Origin: Desulfofalx alkaliphila DSM 12257
Lineage (GTDB): Bacteria; Bacillota; Desulfotomaculia; Desulfotomaculales; Desulfohalotomaculaceae
NCBI RefSeq assembly: GCF_000711975.1
Contig: NZ_JONT01000008.1
Span: forward strand, 62,001 to 126,000
Length of the DNA stretch: 64,000 bases
Direction of reading: 5' to 3'
In this document: one piece after another, positions 8,038 through 16,429 of the stretch
Numbering within the stretch: the stretch's first letter is position 1
Layout: the number at the start of each line of letters is the position of its first letter
Notes under the pieces: generated by a model
What the model saw: only the letters and a program-made list of their open reading frames with translations
What the model was told of the DNA's origin: nothing
Database searches by the model: none
Translations under genes and position numbers: made by a program

Positions 8038-9285
8038 ATGCCTGCGATTTTGGGTAAAAAAATAATAGTTGTGGGCGGCGGAGCCGCCGGTTTAATGGCA
8101 GCCCTGGCTGCAGCCAATAACGGAGCCCAGGTTAAGGTGCTGGAACGTATGAATAGAGTGGGCAAAAAAATACTGGCCACCGGAAATGGGCGTTGCAATT
8201 TTACTAATATAAGCTCTAACATAGAGCGTTATTATCACGGAAAAAATCCCAGGTTTGTTTACGGAGCACTAAACAAGTTTAATGTGCAGCAAACAATGGA
8301 GTATTTTGAGTACCTGGGAATAGCGGCCAAAGTTGAGGAAGGCGGTAAAGTTTACCCCATGTCAGATCAGTCTTCCAGTGTATTAGATGTTCTGCGCTAC
8401 CAACTGGAAAAACTGCATGTAACCACCGTTACCGATGCTGAGGTTGAAAATATCCATGTCAGTGAGGGTGAATTTATCGTAGACACCAAAGAAAAGGGAA
8501 GGTTTATTTCCCAGCGCCTAATATTGGCAACGGGCGGCAAAAGTTATCCCAACTTAGGGTCAAACGGCAGCGGCTACCAACTGGCAAAAAATCTGGGGCA
8601 TCGCCTTGTGGAACCATTTCCTGCACTGGTGCAAGTGAAGCTGGCAGAAAAATTCTATAAACAAATTAAAGGCATAAAGTTTGTAGGAGACCTTGAAGTG
8701 GTGGTCAACGAAAAAACTATAATTAAGGCCACCGGGGAAATTTTATTTACCGAATATGGTATTTCCGGCCCGCCGGTACTGGCGGTGAGCAGAAAAGTTA
8801 ATGAGATGCTGCGGAGCAATAAAAAGGTATATTTAAAACCGGTTATTTTAAAACAATTTACTCCTGGGCAGTTAGAACAAATGCTGCTTTATCGCTTTCA
8901 AACCCAGCCCCAGAAAACCTTGGCATTTAGTTTTGTGGGCCTGATTAATAAGCAGTTGGCCCCTGTGCTCTTGAAAGAGGCAGGTATAAAAGATATTAAT
9001 AAACCGGCAGGGGACGTCACTGCCTCCGAAATTAAACAAATAGTATCAATATTGCAGGACTGGAGGCTTAAAGCCACCGGAACCAAAGGTTGGAATTCTG
9101 CCCAAGTTACTGCAGGGGGTGTTGATGTTCAGGATGTAAACCCAAAGACAATGGAATCTAAACTTGTACCCGGTTTATTTTTTGCCGGTGAACTGTTGGA
9201 TATAGACGGAGATTGTGGTGGATTTAATTTGCAATGGGCCTGGTCATCGGGATATGTGGCAGGTGAAAATGCGGCCGTTTTATAG
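8038..9285 (+). CDS. BaiN/HI0933-family FAD-dependent oxidoreductase
   Basis: A 415-residue flavoprotein of the HI0933/BaiN family. It begins with an FAD-binding Rossmann motif (VVGGGAAGLMAALAA, near residue 10), followed by KKILATGNGRCNFTN, the family's signature region, and ATGGKSYPNLGSNGSGY (about 165). The C-terminal GGFNLQWAWSSGYVAG completes the FAD site. Members are NAD(P)H-dependent flavoenzymes; some act on bile-acid enones, but most natural substrates are unknown. AAGGAG precedes the ATG. It stands alone between intergenic gaps. Confidence 0.88.
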   Translation: MPAILGKKIIVVGGGAAGLMAALAAANNGAQVKVLERMNRVGKKILATGNGRCNFTNISSNIERYYHGKNPRFVYGALNKFNVQQTMEYFEYLGIAAKVEEGGKVYPMSDQSSSVLDVLRYQLEKLHVTTVTDAEVENIHVSEGEFIVDTKEKGRFISQRLILATGGKSYPNLGSNGSGYQLAKNLGHRLVEPFPALVQVKLAEKFYKQIKGIKFVGDLEVVVNEKTIIKATGEILFTEYGISGPPVLAVSRKVNEMLRSNKKVYLKPVILKQFTPGQLEQMLLYRFQTQPQKTLAFSFVGLINKQLAPVLLKEAGIKDINKPAGDVTASEIKQIVSILQDWRLKATGTKGWNSAQVTAGGVDVQDVNPKTMESKLVPGLFFAGELLDIDGDCGGFNLQWAWSSGYVAGENAAVL

Positions 9286-9386
9286 AGTTAACAAAAGTAA
9301 AATAAAAATTGAATATTATAAAAGGAATTCTTTGTTTTTTGGTGTAATATGTAAATATTTGATTATCCTGATGGGGGGGTAGTAAA

Positions 9387-9638
9387 ATGGGAGAAAAGGG
9401 AGATTTGCGACAGTTAATTCTTAACGAGCTGAAAGACCTCAAAGAGTATCAAGAAAAAGTTAAGGACCACAAATATTTTAGTGCCAATGAAATAGATTAT
9501 TTGCACTTTTATGATCAGTTTATTAAACAATTTTCAAAGGAGCAAATACTTGAGCAGTTAAACAAGCTGTACGATGAAGGGATTATTTCTGCGGTAAGAA
9601 ACCCTAGGGGTGAGTTATTTGATATTCGCCTAAAGTAA
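9387..9638 (+). CDS. small hypothetical protein, winged-helix-like C-terminus
   Basis: An 83-residue charged protein. The last 35 residues (KEQILEQLNKLYDEG...FDIRLK) have the spacing of a small winged-helix unit, with a helix followed by a strand turn and strand, but this is only a resemblance. The N-terminal half is helical and rich in K, E and D. The start codon follows a GGGGGG tract. A terminator follows directly, so it is monocistronic. No function can be assigned. Confidence 0.6.
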   Translation: MGEKGDLRQLILNELKDLKEYQEKVKDHKYFSANEIDYLHFYDQFIKQFSKEQILEQLNKLYDEGIISAVRNPRGELFDIRLK

Positions 9639-9640
9639 AA

Positions 9641-9668
9641 AAAGCCGGGTGATTAAACCGGGCTTTAG
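9641..9668 (+). terminator. rho-independent terminator
   Basis: AAAGCCGGGT pairs with AACCGGGCTTT (about 9 bp with one mismatch or bulge). It separates the convergent genes at 9387 and 9665. Confidence 0.65.
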
Positions 9669-9841
9669 TTTGCGTTCAGCATATGCCTTATGGCTAATTT
9701 TAAGTCCGCCAGCTCATGGTCGCTTAACGAACAACTGCAATGGGGGCAACCAATTAAATCTTCTTTTAGAATATCATGGGGGTTAAGACTAAATTGCATT
9801 TGGCAATTGGGGCAAGTAAAGTCAACCTTTATTTCCTTCAA
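9665..9841 (-). CDS. small zinc-ribbon protein
   Basis: A 58-residue protein with two C-P-x-C pairs (CPNC and CPHC) about 18 residues apart, the pattern of a four-cysteine zinc ribbon; the C-terminal 20 residues are a helix. I start it at a TTG 8 bases after AGGAGG; a GTG 9 bases further upstream overlaps the ribosome site itself. Its start region diverges from the methyltransferase at 9936. It may bind nucleic acid or be a metal-binding accessory protein; the target is unknown. Confidence 0.6.
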   Translation of the reverse strand: MKEIKVDFTCPNCQMQFSLNPHDILKEDLIGCPHCSCSLSDHELADLKLAIRHMLNAN

Positions 9842-9935
9842 AAGCAGCACCTCCTAAGTGTTATTATACACTTATATGCTAAAAGGAAAACTCCTTCCCC
9901 AAAACGAAGAATATTATTTAATAATTGAGGTAGCA

Positions 9936-10583
9936 ATGAATGGATTATTAAGGGATGAAGTAATTAAATACATTAGAGACTTGATGCCCCCAAGGGATGA
10001 ACTGTTGGTAAATATGGAATTGGAAGCAGCCCAAAAGATGGTGCCTATTGTTGAGCCGGAAGTGGCACAAATGCTTTATTGGCTGGCCTTGTCCCACAAT
10101 GTTACCCGGGTGCTGGAAGTTGGCACTGCCATAGGTTACTCTACCCTTTGGCTGGCCAAAGCCGTTTTACCCAGGGGTGGTAGCATTACAACCATAGAAA
10201 TTAATAAACCCCGTTATGAATCGGCCAAAAGCAACTTTAAAAGAGCGGGAGTAGAAGATGATATTAATTTAATCTTCGGTGATGCCAGAGAGTTAATTTA
10301 TGAAATGACCGGTCCCTATGATTTTATATTTTTGGATGCTGCTAAAGGGAAGTATTTAGATTTTTTAGAGCAGTGCATAAACATTTTAACTCCCGGCGGT
10401 TTGTTGGTGGCTGATGATGTCTTTATGCGGGGAATGGTAATATCAGGGGAGGTGGATAAAAAAAGAAACAAAACAGCAGTTAAAAGGCTGCGGGATTATT
10501 TAAAGGCAGTGACAGGGCATCCGCAATTGGAAACGGTGATCATTCCCTTTAGCGACGGGTTGGCGTTGAGTTATAAAAAATAA
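9936..10583 (+). CDS. SAM-dependent O-methyltransferase (COMT-like)
   Basis: A 215-residue class I methyltransferase of the caffeoyl-CoA/catechol O-methyltransferase group. It shows the SAM-binding motif VLEVGTAIGYSTLWLA (about residues 60-75), the acidic end of motif II (TIEINKPRY), the metal-binding DFIFLDAAKGKY (about 135) and LLVADDVFMRG (about 165). The ATG at 9936 follows GAGGT by 5 bases; an upstream GTG at 9858 has no site. In B. subtilis the related TrmR acts on tRNA, so a tRNA 5-hydroxyuridine methyltransferase role is plausible but unproven. Confidence 0.85.
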   Translation: MNGLLRDEVIKYIRDLMPPRDELLVNMELEAAQKMVPIVEPEVAQMLYWLALSHNVTRVLEVGTAIGYSTLWLAKAVLPRGGSITTIEINKPRYESAKSNFKRAGVEDDINLIFGDARELIYEMTGPYDFIFLDAAKGKYLDFLEQCINILTPGGLLVADDVFMRGMVISGEVDKKRNKTAVKRLRDYLKAVTGHPQLETVIIPFSDGLALSYKK

Positions 10584-10651
10584 AAGGGGCTAAAATGCTT
10601 TACTGATGGGAACTAGATGATTTTACAAACATGTTATCGGTTTCTTATATG

Positions 10652-10680
10652 TTGATTAATTAAATAAACTAAATTATAAT
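10652..10680 (+). promoter_or_regulatory. sigma-A promoter for the Hdr-like pair
   Basis: TTGATT, 17 bases, then a perfect TATAAT. Between it and the start at 10788 lies a hairpin (TTCCGGCA at 10722-10729 with TGCCGGGA at 10741-10748) in an otherwise plain leader of about 100 bases. Confidence 0.75.
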
Positions 10681-10787
10681 TATTGTCGAATACCTATTTA
10701 AAGTGTCGTTTTTAGGTATTATTCCGGCAAGAACAGACACTGCCGGGAAAAATAACAAAATATAGTATTTTAAGGGGGGTATCTTAG

Positions 10788-11684
10788 TTGTTTTTGACGG
10801 TCTTTATTTATCTATCCATTATTGCATTTGTAGGCTTATCTTTATACAAAGCCTACCAGTTTTCTAAAATGCCTATGCATGGGCGCTGGGAACTGTATCC
10901 GGTGCCAAAGGAGCCTGACGGAAAAGGTCATTATGGCGGTTCTTACTATGAGGATTTAGAGTGGTGGAATAAGCCCAGGAGAGTTTCCTATGTTGGCGAA
11001 CTAGTGGACATGGCCAAAGAAATGCTCTTCATCAAAAACTTGTTTGTTAACCAAAGGCGTCAATGGTGGATTTGCTATGCAATGCACCTAGGTATTTACC
11101 TGCTGGTTTTATGGGCAGTTATGCTCTTGGTGGGTGCCATTACCATACTGTCCGGCGGTGCTGTGGCAGCCGATGCCGGTAGCTGGGGTGCCCTGGTATA
11201 CTACGTAACATTTCTTTCCGGTGCTGCCGGTGCTATTTTATTGGCGGTGGGCTCCATCGGTATGTACCTGAAGAGAAGCTTTAGTGAAACCTTAAACAAA
11301 TACACCACTCCACTGGAGTATTTTAACCTGTTCTTCCTGTTTGTTGTGGCACTGTCCGGTATAATAGTATGGGCCGGAGATATTGGTTTCAATTATGGTA
11401 GGGAAATTATGGTGGCACTGCTCACATTCTCTCCCATCCAGGCTGATCTTGCACTGACTGTTCATATTTTGCTGTTAGGTGCAGTAATGATTTACATTCC
11501 GCAAACCAAGATGAGCCATTATGTGGGCAAATACTTTGCTTTCCACAAGGTGCTGTGGGAAAATGAACCTAACTTGAGAAACTCTAAGATGGAACGTATC
11601 GTTAAAGAGGCTCTTAGCTATAAGCCCAAGGCATCCTGGTCTGCACCGCACATAAACCCGGGTGCTGCTGCTAAAAAAGATTAA
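10788..11684 (+). CDS. HdrE/NarI/DsrM-like membrane cytochrome b subunit
   Basis: A 298-residue integral membrane protein related to the nitrate reductase gamma subunit, DsrM and HdrE. One N-terminal membrane helix is followed by an 80-residue soluble loop, then about five helices with histidines suitable for haem b (for example YAMHLGIYLL and LTVHILLLG). Such subunits exchange electrons with menaquinone and pass them to a cytoplasmic Fe-S partner, here the next gene. The start is a TTG 7 bases after AAGGGGGGT. It probably links a quinone pool to a cytoplasmic disulfide or ferredoxin couple; the exact partner is not readable. Confidence 0.8.
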   Translation: MFLTVFIYLSIIAFVGLSLYKAYQFSKMPMHGRWELYPVPKEPDGKGHYGGSYYEDLEWWNKPRRVSYVGELVDMAKEMLFIKNLFVNQRRQWWICYAMHLGIYLLVLWAVMLLVGAITILSGGAVAADAGSWGALVYYVTFLSGAAGAILLAVGSIGMYLKRSFSETLNKYTTPLEYFNLFFLFVVALSGIIVWAGDIGFNYGREIMVALLTFSPIQADLALTVHILLLGAVMIYIPQTKMSHYVGKYFAFHKVLWENEPNLRNSKMERIVKEALSYKPKASWSAPHINPGAAAKKD

Positions 11685-11716
11685 TTATACTATCTGGATT
11701 GGAGGATAGATACTAA

Positions 11717-13327
11717 ATGAAACCACAAGATTTTGGTAAGCCCTCTGAGCAGTTGTTTAAGCTGGACAAGCTGATGCCACTGCCGGCACCTTACGATAAA
11801 CCGGGAATGGAACCGGACTTTAAAGAGTTAAGGGATTCATGGAAAGAAGGATATTGCTCTACCTTAGATGGTTTTGTAGGAAACGATACACTGGTGAGGC
11901 CGAAAACCAAAGAGGAAGAGGATGAAATGGTGAAGAAGTTTCTCAGCGGCCTTGAGAAGCTGTTTTCTGATGAAACTAACCGTGTTTACTTACAACCTTT
12001 GGCCTTGTCCTTTGAATACTGTGCTAAGTGCAATACCTGCTCTGAAGCCTGTCATGTTTTCAAGGCCAGCGGTGGTGTAGAAGCCTACAGGCCAATTTTC
12101 CGTTCAGAGGTATTGCGCAGCATTTATAGAAAGCATAAGCAGGGTGGAAGTCTTATCAGCAGGTTTATTGGCGGAGATATTGACATTAACTATGAGACCG
12201 TTATGCGTTTGGGCGAACTGGCATACCGCTGTAACCTCTGCCGTCGTTGTGCTCAAACCTGTCCACTGGGATTGGATAATGGTTTATTAACAAGGGAAAT
12301 CAGAAAAATATTCAGTATGGAAATGGGTATTGCTCCTAAACCGCTTCATGAGAGTGGTACAGTAAAACAACTAGAGACCGGCTCCAGCACAGGCATTACC
12401 AAAGAGGCATTTATGGACCTAATTGAATTCATGGAAGAAGATATTGAAGAAAGAACCGGCAAGAAATATAAGGTACCGGTGGACAAAAAGGGTGCAGATA
12501 TTCTCTTGGTACACAACGCCGGTGAGTACATGGCATGGCCGGAAAACCCAGCAGCCTTTACCATCATTTTTGAAGAAGCCGGCTTAGATTGGACGCTAAG
12601 CAGTGACATGATCGGCTATGACAACGTTAACTACGGTCTCTTTTACGATGATGCCCAAGGAAGAAAAATTGGGGCGGCTCAATTAAAAGCTGCTAAGGAG
12701 CTTGGGGTTAGAAGAATAGTTCAAGCTGAATGTGGACACGCCCACAAAGCTTCCTTGGTAAGTATGGACCGCATTATGGTTGGGGAGGACAACATCCCCC
12801 GCGAAAGTTTCTTGCCGCTATTGGCTGACTTAATTAAGAAAAATGTGTTTAAATTGGACCCCACGAGAAATAACTTCCCTGTTACCTTGCACGACCCTTG
12901 TAACATGGCGCGTATGATGGGAATTATAAAGCCCCAGCGGGAAATATTAAAGGCTATAGCTCCCCAGTTTAGGGAAATGACTCCTCATGGGGTAAACAAT
13001 TATTGCTGTGGTGGTGGCAGTGGTTTTGCCATCATGAACTCCTTTAACTTCACAGATTTTAGAAACAAGGTATCCAGCAGAATGAAATTTAAGCAAATAC
13101 TGGAGGCATTCCAGGATTCCATTGAAGATGTGGAAACTCCCAAATATGTGGTTGCACCTTGTTCGAACTGTAAAGGTGCCATCAGGGACATCCTGGCATA
13201 TTACCAAGCCACTGCTAAATTCAATGTGCATTACGGTGGCCTGGTTGAGCTAGTGGTAAATGCCATGGTAGACCTGGATAAGCCATTCTTGGAATTCTTA
13301 CTGGACGATGAAGATATGATGTTTTAA
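11717..13327 (+). CDS. HdrD-like Fe-S oxidoreductase (CCG domain)
   Basis: A 536-residue cytoplasmic iron-sulfur protein of the HdrD/DsrK/TmcB type. Two [4Fe-4S] ferredoxin motifs are visible: C102-x2-C105-x2-C108-x3-C112 and C172-x2-C175-x2-C178-x3-C182-P. The C-terminal CCG domain (after about residue 390) has HDPCN, CCGGGSG and APCSNCK, the ligands of the unusual heterodisulfide-reducing cluster; the region around 270-340 looks like a second, degenerate CCG domain lacking the cysteine pairs. It lies 32 bases downstream of the membrane subunit and is followed by a terminator, forming a two-gene operon. Without a methanogen context, the true substrate is unknown. Confidence 0.85.
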   Translation: MKPQDFGKPSEQLFKLDKLMPLPAPYDKPGMEPDFKELRDSWKEGYCSTLDGFVGNDTLVRPKTKEEEDEMVKKFLSGLEKLFSDETNRVYLQPLALSFEYCAKCNTCSEACHVFKASGGVEAYRPIFRSEVLRSIYRKHKQGGSLISRFIGGDIDINYETVMRLGELAYRCNLCRRCAQTCPLGLDNGLLTREIRKIFSMEMGIAPKPLHESGTVKQLETGSSTGITKEAFMDLIEFMEEDIEERTGKKYKVPVDKKGADILLVHNAGEYMAWPENPAAFTIIFEEAGLDWTLSSDMIGYDNVNYGLFYDDAQGRKIGAAQLKAAKELGVRRIVQAECGHAHKASLVSMDRIMVGEDNIPRESFLPLLADLIKKNVFKLDPTRNNFPVTLHDPCNMARMMGIIKPQREILKAIAPQFREMTPHGVNNYCCGGGSGFAIMNSFNFTDFRNKVSSRMKFKQILEAFQDSIEDVETPKYVVAPCSNCKGAIRDILAYYQATAKFNVHYGGLVELVVNAMVDLDKPFLEFLLDDEDMMF

Positions 13328-13352
13328 AATTAACTGACTATTTTACAAATGT

Positions 13353-13379
13353 GCCCGGGCTTAATGCCTGGGCCTTTTA
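13353..13379 (+). terminator. rho-independent terminator
   Basis: GCCCGGGC-TTAAT-GCCTGGGC then CTTTTATT, 25 bases after the HdrD-like stop; the convergent gene begins its stop just beyond. Confidence 0.85.
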
Positions 13380-13383
13380 TTGC

Positions 13384-14568
13384 TTATTGCAGTATGGCCC
13401 CTGGATTTTCTACGGCTGATGTAAGATTATGGGCCAGTTCCAGCAGCTCTTGGGCAGAGTCAAGCAAAGGGAATGCCTTATTGTGGCCAAGGGCTGTACA
13501 AATAAAAGGAAAAGCAGAAAAGTAAATGTCTGCCAGCCGCACCAGTAGCATAGAGGCTGCCACCAATTCTTCTTCATCTAATGCTGAATAGATGGTCTCA
13601 ATTAGTTCGCCCATGGCTACAAAATAAGTGTGGTACCTTAAATGCAGTTGATTGACTGACATATCCGGGTTTATATTAAAGAAGTTCATTAGGTGATAAA
13701 TATAGTCATGATAGTACCTTTCGCCCATGGCTATATATCGTATTCTGGGGTTGGCTCTATGGCCGGCAATGGCCAGGGCATCACTGAGGTGGTAATATGC
13801 TTCCCTGTTTTCTTTGGGATCCTTTATACTAAGGTTTTCAGCTATAATTAAACTGGCCTTGATTTCAAAGTCGGCTTGTTTATCAATAGTATCATATTCC
13901 TCCTGACAGATGCTTTGGCTGCAGCTATAGCTTGTTGTTTTGATACCGAATTGTCTTTCCCTTTCTTTTTTTACAGCTAAATCCATGGCTTCGGAATTAT
14001 AAAACTTCTCAATACGTTCAGTTACTTCTTTATAAGGAAGCTGAAATTGCTGCAGATATAAAAACTCCATCCCGCTTATAACGGCATTTTCAAATCGTTC
14101 TCCGGACTTATCCAGTTTGTTAGACAAGTGTATGTTTAAAGAAATGGTTTTTTGTTCTCGCCAGCCGGGGTTTGTTTTTTCCAGTATTTTGTAAACATAT
14201 TCTTGGGTTAAGAGCCAAAAGGCAGCTTTTCGCGTAACATCAACTACAATTAAAAATACCGGTATTTTAACTTCATGGTAGTAATATGACAGTAAGTTTG
14301 TTTCCATTGGAATACTTAAATAATCACGACCGTACGATGGTTTCTTTGTACCTTTAACATTTACTCCGAAAAACACCCCGGTGGATTTGTTGTTTTTCAT
14401 AATTTCAATATTATAATCAATGGCGTAATCTGGGCATTTTTCCCGTGGAACCCATGAGTTAGGGAGAGCACCAAGAAAAATCCTGTGTGCCAGGGTAGAA
14501 GTTAATTGTGCATTTCCTGAGGGTTCACCTGTCATTTGGTCTGCATAATCCACAATACGACACGTCAC
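13384..14568 (-). CDS. DUF4365-domain protein with helical C-terminus
   Basis: A 394-residue protein. The N-terminal 150 residues match the DUF4365 type, a PD-(D/E)xK nuclease-like fold: the acidic DYNIEI and the lysine of VNVKGTKK have the spacing of such an active site, followed by IPVFLIVVDV and a conserved aromatic segment. The remaining 240 residues are alpha-helical and of unknown type. DUF4365 is often seen near defence or repeat-containing genes, but there is no such partner here: the neighbours are a redox pair and a cell-wall protein. The start is a GTG 8 bases after GGGGG. Upstream, on the same strand, is a perfect GCGATATCGC palindrome at 14631-14640. No activity is demonstrated. 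Confidence 0.65.
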   Translation of the reverse strand: MTCRIVDYADQMTGEPSGNAQLTSTLAHRIFLGALPNSWVPREKCPDYAIDYNIEIMKNNKSTGVFFGVNVKGTKKPSYGRDYLSIPMETNLLSYYYHEVKIPVFLIVVDVTRKAAFWLLTQEYVYKILEKTNPGWREQKTISLNIHLSNKLDKSGERFENAVISGMEFLYLQQFQLPYKEVTERIEKFYNSEAMDLAVKKERERQFGIKTTSYSCSQSICQEEYDTIDKQADFEIKASLIIAENLSIKDPKENREAYYHLSDALAIAGHRANPRIRYIAMGERYYHDYIYHLMNFFNINPDMSVNQLHLRYHTYFVAMGELIETIYSALDEEELVAASMLLVRLADIYFSAFPFICTALGHNKAFPLLDSAQELLELAHNLTSAVENPGAILQ

Positions 14569-14772
14569 ATCGCAACCCCCCTTGGATATAGCGAATGGTA
14601 AAAGAAATAGATTTACGCTAAAACTATAATGCGATATCGCTATACCTATCTTGTAGCAATAATAACAAAGTATAGTGGTAATTGTAAAGTGTTTTCTGAA
14701 TAATATTATAATTTTTTAAACTACCTCAATGTGACATGTGTATTATTGTGGCAAAAGAAACTTATAACTAAC

Positions 14773-16056
14773 TTAATGAACTATCACCATGAAGCCATTT
14801 TCAAACTCTTTACTAATCCTATTCATAATATCGTTGGGAAGCAGAATACAACTGTAGGCCCTGGGCAGCGATAACCGGCGGTGGTTATCTTCCTGGGAAT
14901 GGGTTGTGGCGTGTAACAGTATATCGGTATTCAGTTTCACCCAGGGTAAACTTTCTTTATTATCATGGGCAATGGCTCTTCCCCGGCCGCTTTCGTACAT
15001 GGTTACCCGGGGTAATTTATCAAGCTCCCCGGTGAACCAAGCTTCTGCCTGGCCTAACTCTTTCTTACCTTCCATCAACCAGACCAAACAGGGGTTACCT
15101 GCCTTTATCTCTAACCACCGCTGGTTTCCGATGTTGGTGGTTTTAAAAGATAAATGAAAATCAATTTTTTCCTGGTAAATAGAGGTGATGCGGGCTTTAA
15201 TTTGATACTGGGTATTTGGCGAAAGAATTCTCCGTGGCTTATACTGCAGGGTGTACTTATCTATTTGTATTTCCCCGTCTAAATTGCCGGTTACTGCTGC
15301 TTCTTTAATGGGTTGGTTGGTGGTGATTTTTATGGTCCTGCTTAACCATAGGCTATTGTCCCCTCCCCTGGGATAGGTTTCGGTCACTTTAAACTGTGGT
15401 GCAGTGGTAAAGGATGCTTGATATTCTTTATTGCTGGTTAGACGGTATTTGCTTTTTATACCCGGTTTAACAGTAATCTTGTAAATTTTTTGATATTGCA
15501 GCTGCTCATCCGGTATAAACTGCCAACGGGAGCTGTCATTTTCTAAAGGATAAAATTTACCTTCAGCATCTATGGTAACCATTTCGTTAAGGCTCTTTTG
15601 TTCTATTGGGGTATTAAAGGTGAGTGTAATCGGTCCCTTGGTAGGTGCATTTTTCTCCGGATATATTGACACCAATTCAGGTATAACTTCGCTCAATACA
15701 GTTCCCTTTTTTGTAACGGTAAAGGGCGGTATTAAAGCTTTGGCCTTTTTAAATGAGTAATGGTATTTTATTCCCCGCGGATAATCTTCATTAATTAGAA
15801 CCTTTAAATGAAAGGGTGATTGCCAGCTGTATGAGTAATTAACCCCTTTGCCCGGTATTTCAGAGGTAATGGTGAAGCCTTCCATTGCCTTGCTGCCCAT
15901 GGGTGATAAAAAATAGTATTCTAGACTAATTTGATCAGCACTGACCCGCTCAGTCTTTACCCAAACCAAATGGCCCATTATTAGCCATAGGGTAAGCATT
16001 GATACTATAGCAAGGGCATATAGTTTCATTTGCCTAAAGGTAATATGTAAAGCCAT
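14773..16056 (-). CDS. Ig-like protein with degenerate L,D-transpeptidase domain
   Basis: A 427-residue exported protein. A membrane anchor at residues 10-30 is followed by two or three beta-sandwich Ig-like repeats (Big_5 type, each with a P-x-x-x-P-I-x-L-T-F-N or similar strand), and a C-terminal region resembling YkuD L,D-transpeptidases. That domain keeps H382 (ILLHATTHS) and the probable nucleophile C403, but the usual SHGC is replaced by AYSC, so catalysis is doubtful. I chose the ATG at 16056 because GGGGGT lies 7 bases upstream; the longer frame adds 64 residues without a site. Possibly a cell-wall binding or remodelling protein. Confidence 0.65.
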   Translation of the reverse strand: MALHITFRQMKLYALAIVSMLTLWLIMGHLVWVKTERVSADQISLEYYFLSPMGSKAMEGFTITSEIPGKGVNYSYSWQSPFHLKVLINEDYPRGIKYHYSFKKAKALIPPFTVTKKGTVLSEVIPELVSIYPEKNAPTKGPITLTFNTPIEQKSLNEMVTIDAEGKFYPLENDSSRWQFIPDEQLQYQKIYKITVKPGIKSKYRLTSNKEYQASFTTAPQFKVTETYPRGGDNSLWLSRTIKITTNQPIKEAAVTGNLDGEIQIDKYTLQYKPRRILSPNTQYQIKARITSIYQEKIDFHLSFKTTNIGNQRWLEIKAGNPCLVWLMEGKKELGQAEAWFTGELDKLPRVTMYESGRGRAIAHDNKESLPWVKLNTDILLHATTHSQEDNHRRLSLPRAYSCILLPNDIMNRISKEFENGFMVIVH

Positions 16057-16083
16057 TTTTAACCCCCAATTGTTACACCATAA

Positions 16084-16130
16084 GGGCACACCGTCCCGTA
16101 TTGACAACCGGCGGGTACGGTCATCTGCCC
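16084..16130 (-). ncRNA. structured 5' leader hairpin
   Basis: On the transcript of the cell-wall protein, GGGCA pairs with TGCCC outside an inner stem CCGT(A)CCCG with CGGGACGG, leaving a 13-base loop. It ends about 28 bases before the start codon, with no T-run. It could be a regulatory RNA element, but I cannot match it to a known riboswitch. Confidence 0.35.
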
Positions 16131-16320
16131 AAGAAAAAACGGTGTCACAGGCTTTTATATTTTTATTTTTTACTAAGCTTATGACAAGTGGGGTGCTAAA
16201 ATTACCATGAGAAAAAATGACAAAAGGGCGGTAAATAAATGAAGCCACTTTGATAATGGCGGTTTTACAACATTTGTTAAAATATGACGCTTATTGTCGC
16301 CTGCATGACTTAAATACCTT

Positions 16321-16358
16321 ATTAGTATATGTTATCATTATTAGTATATGTTATCATT
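16321..16358 (+). repeat. 19-bp perfect tandem duplication
   Basis: ATTAGTATATGTTATCATT occurs twice with no gap, about 75 bases before the chemoreceptor start. The rest of the 16057-16429 gap holds the hairpin at 16084-16130 and no gene. Confidence 0.9.
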
Positions 16359-16429
16359 TAACTGCTATCAGAGATGTTCTCGACTTGTGATTTTTTTCCA
16401 TACCAAGGGGCAAAAGGGGAGAAAAAAGA

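Noticed and set aside
14569-14772. A possible small gene between the DUF4365 and cell-wall protein genes
   Set aside because: No start codon with a ribosome site and no protein-like frame; only the GCGATATCGC palindrome and AT-rich DNA are seen.
16057-16248. A 64-residue N-terminal extension of the cell-wall protein
   Set aside because: The frame is open but reads unlike a protein start, lacks a ribosome site, and overlaps a strong RNA-like stem; the ATG at 16056 has GGGGGT.
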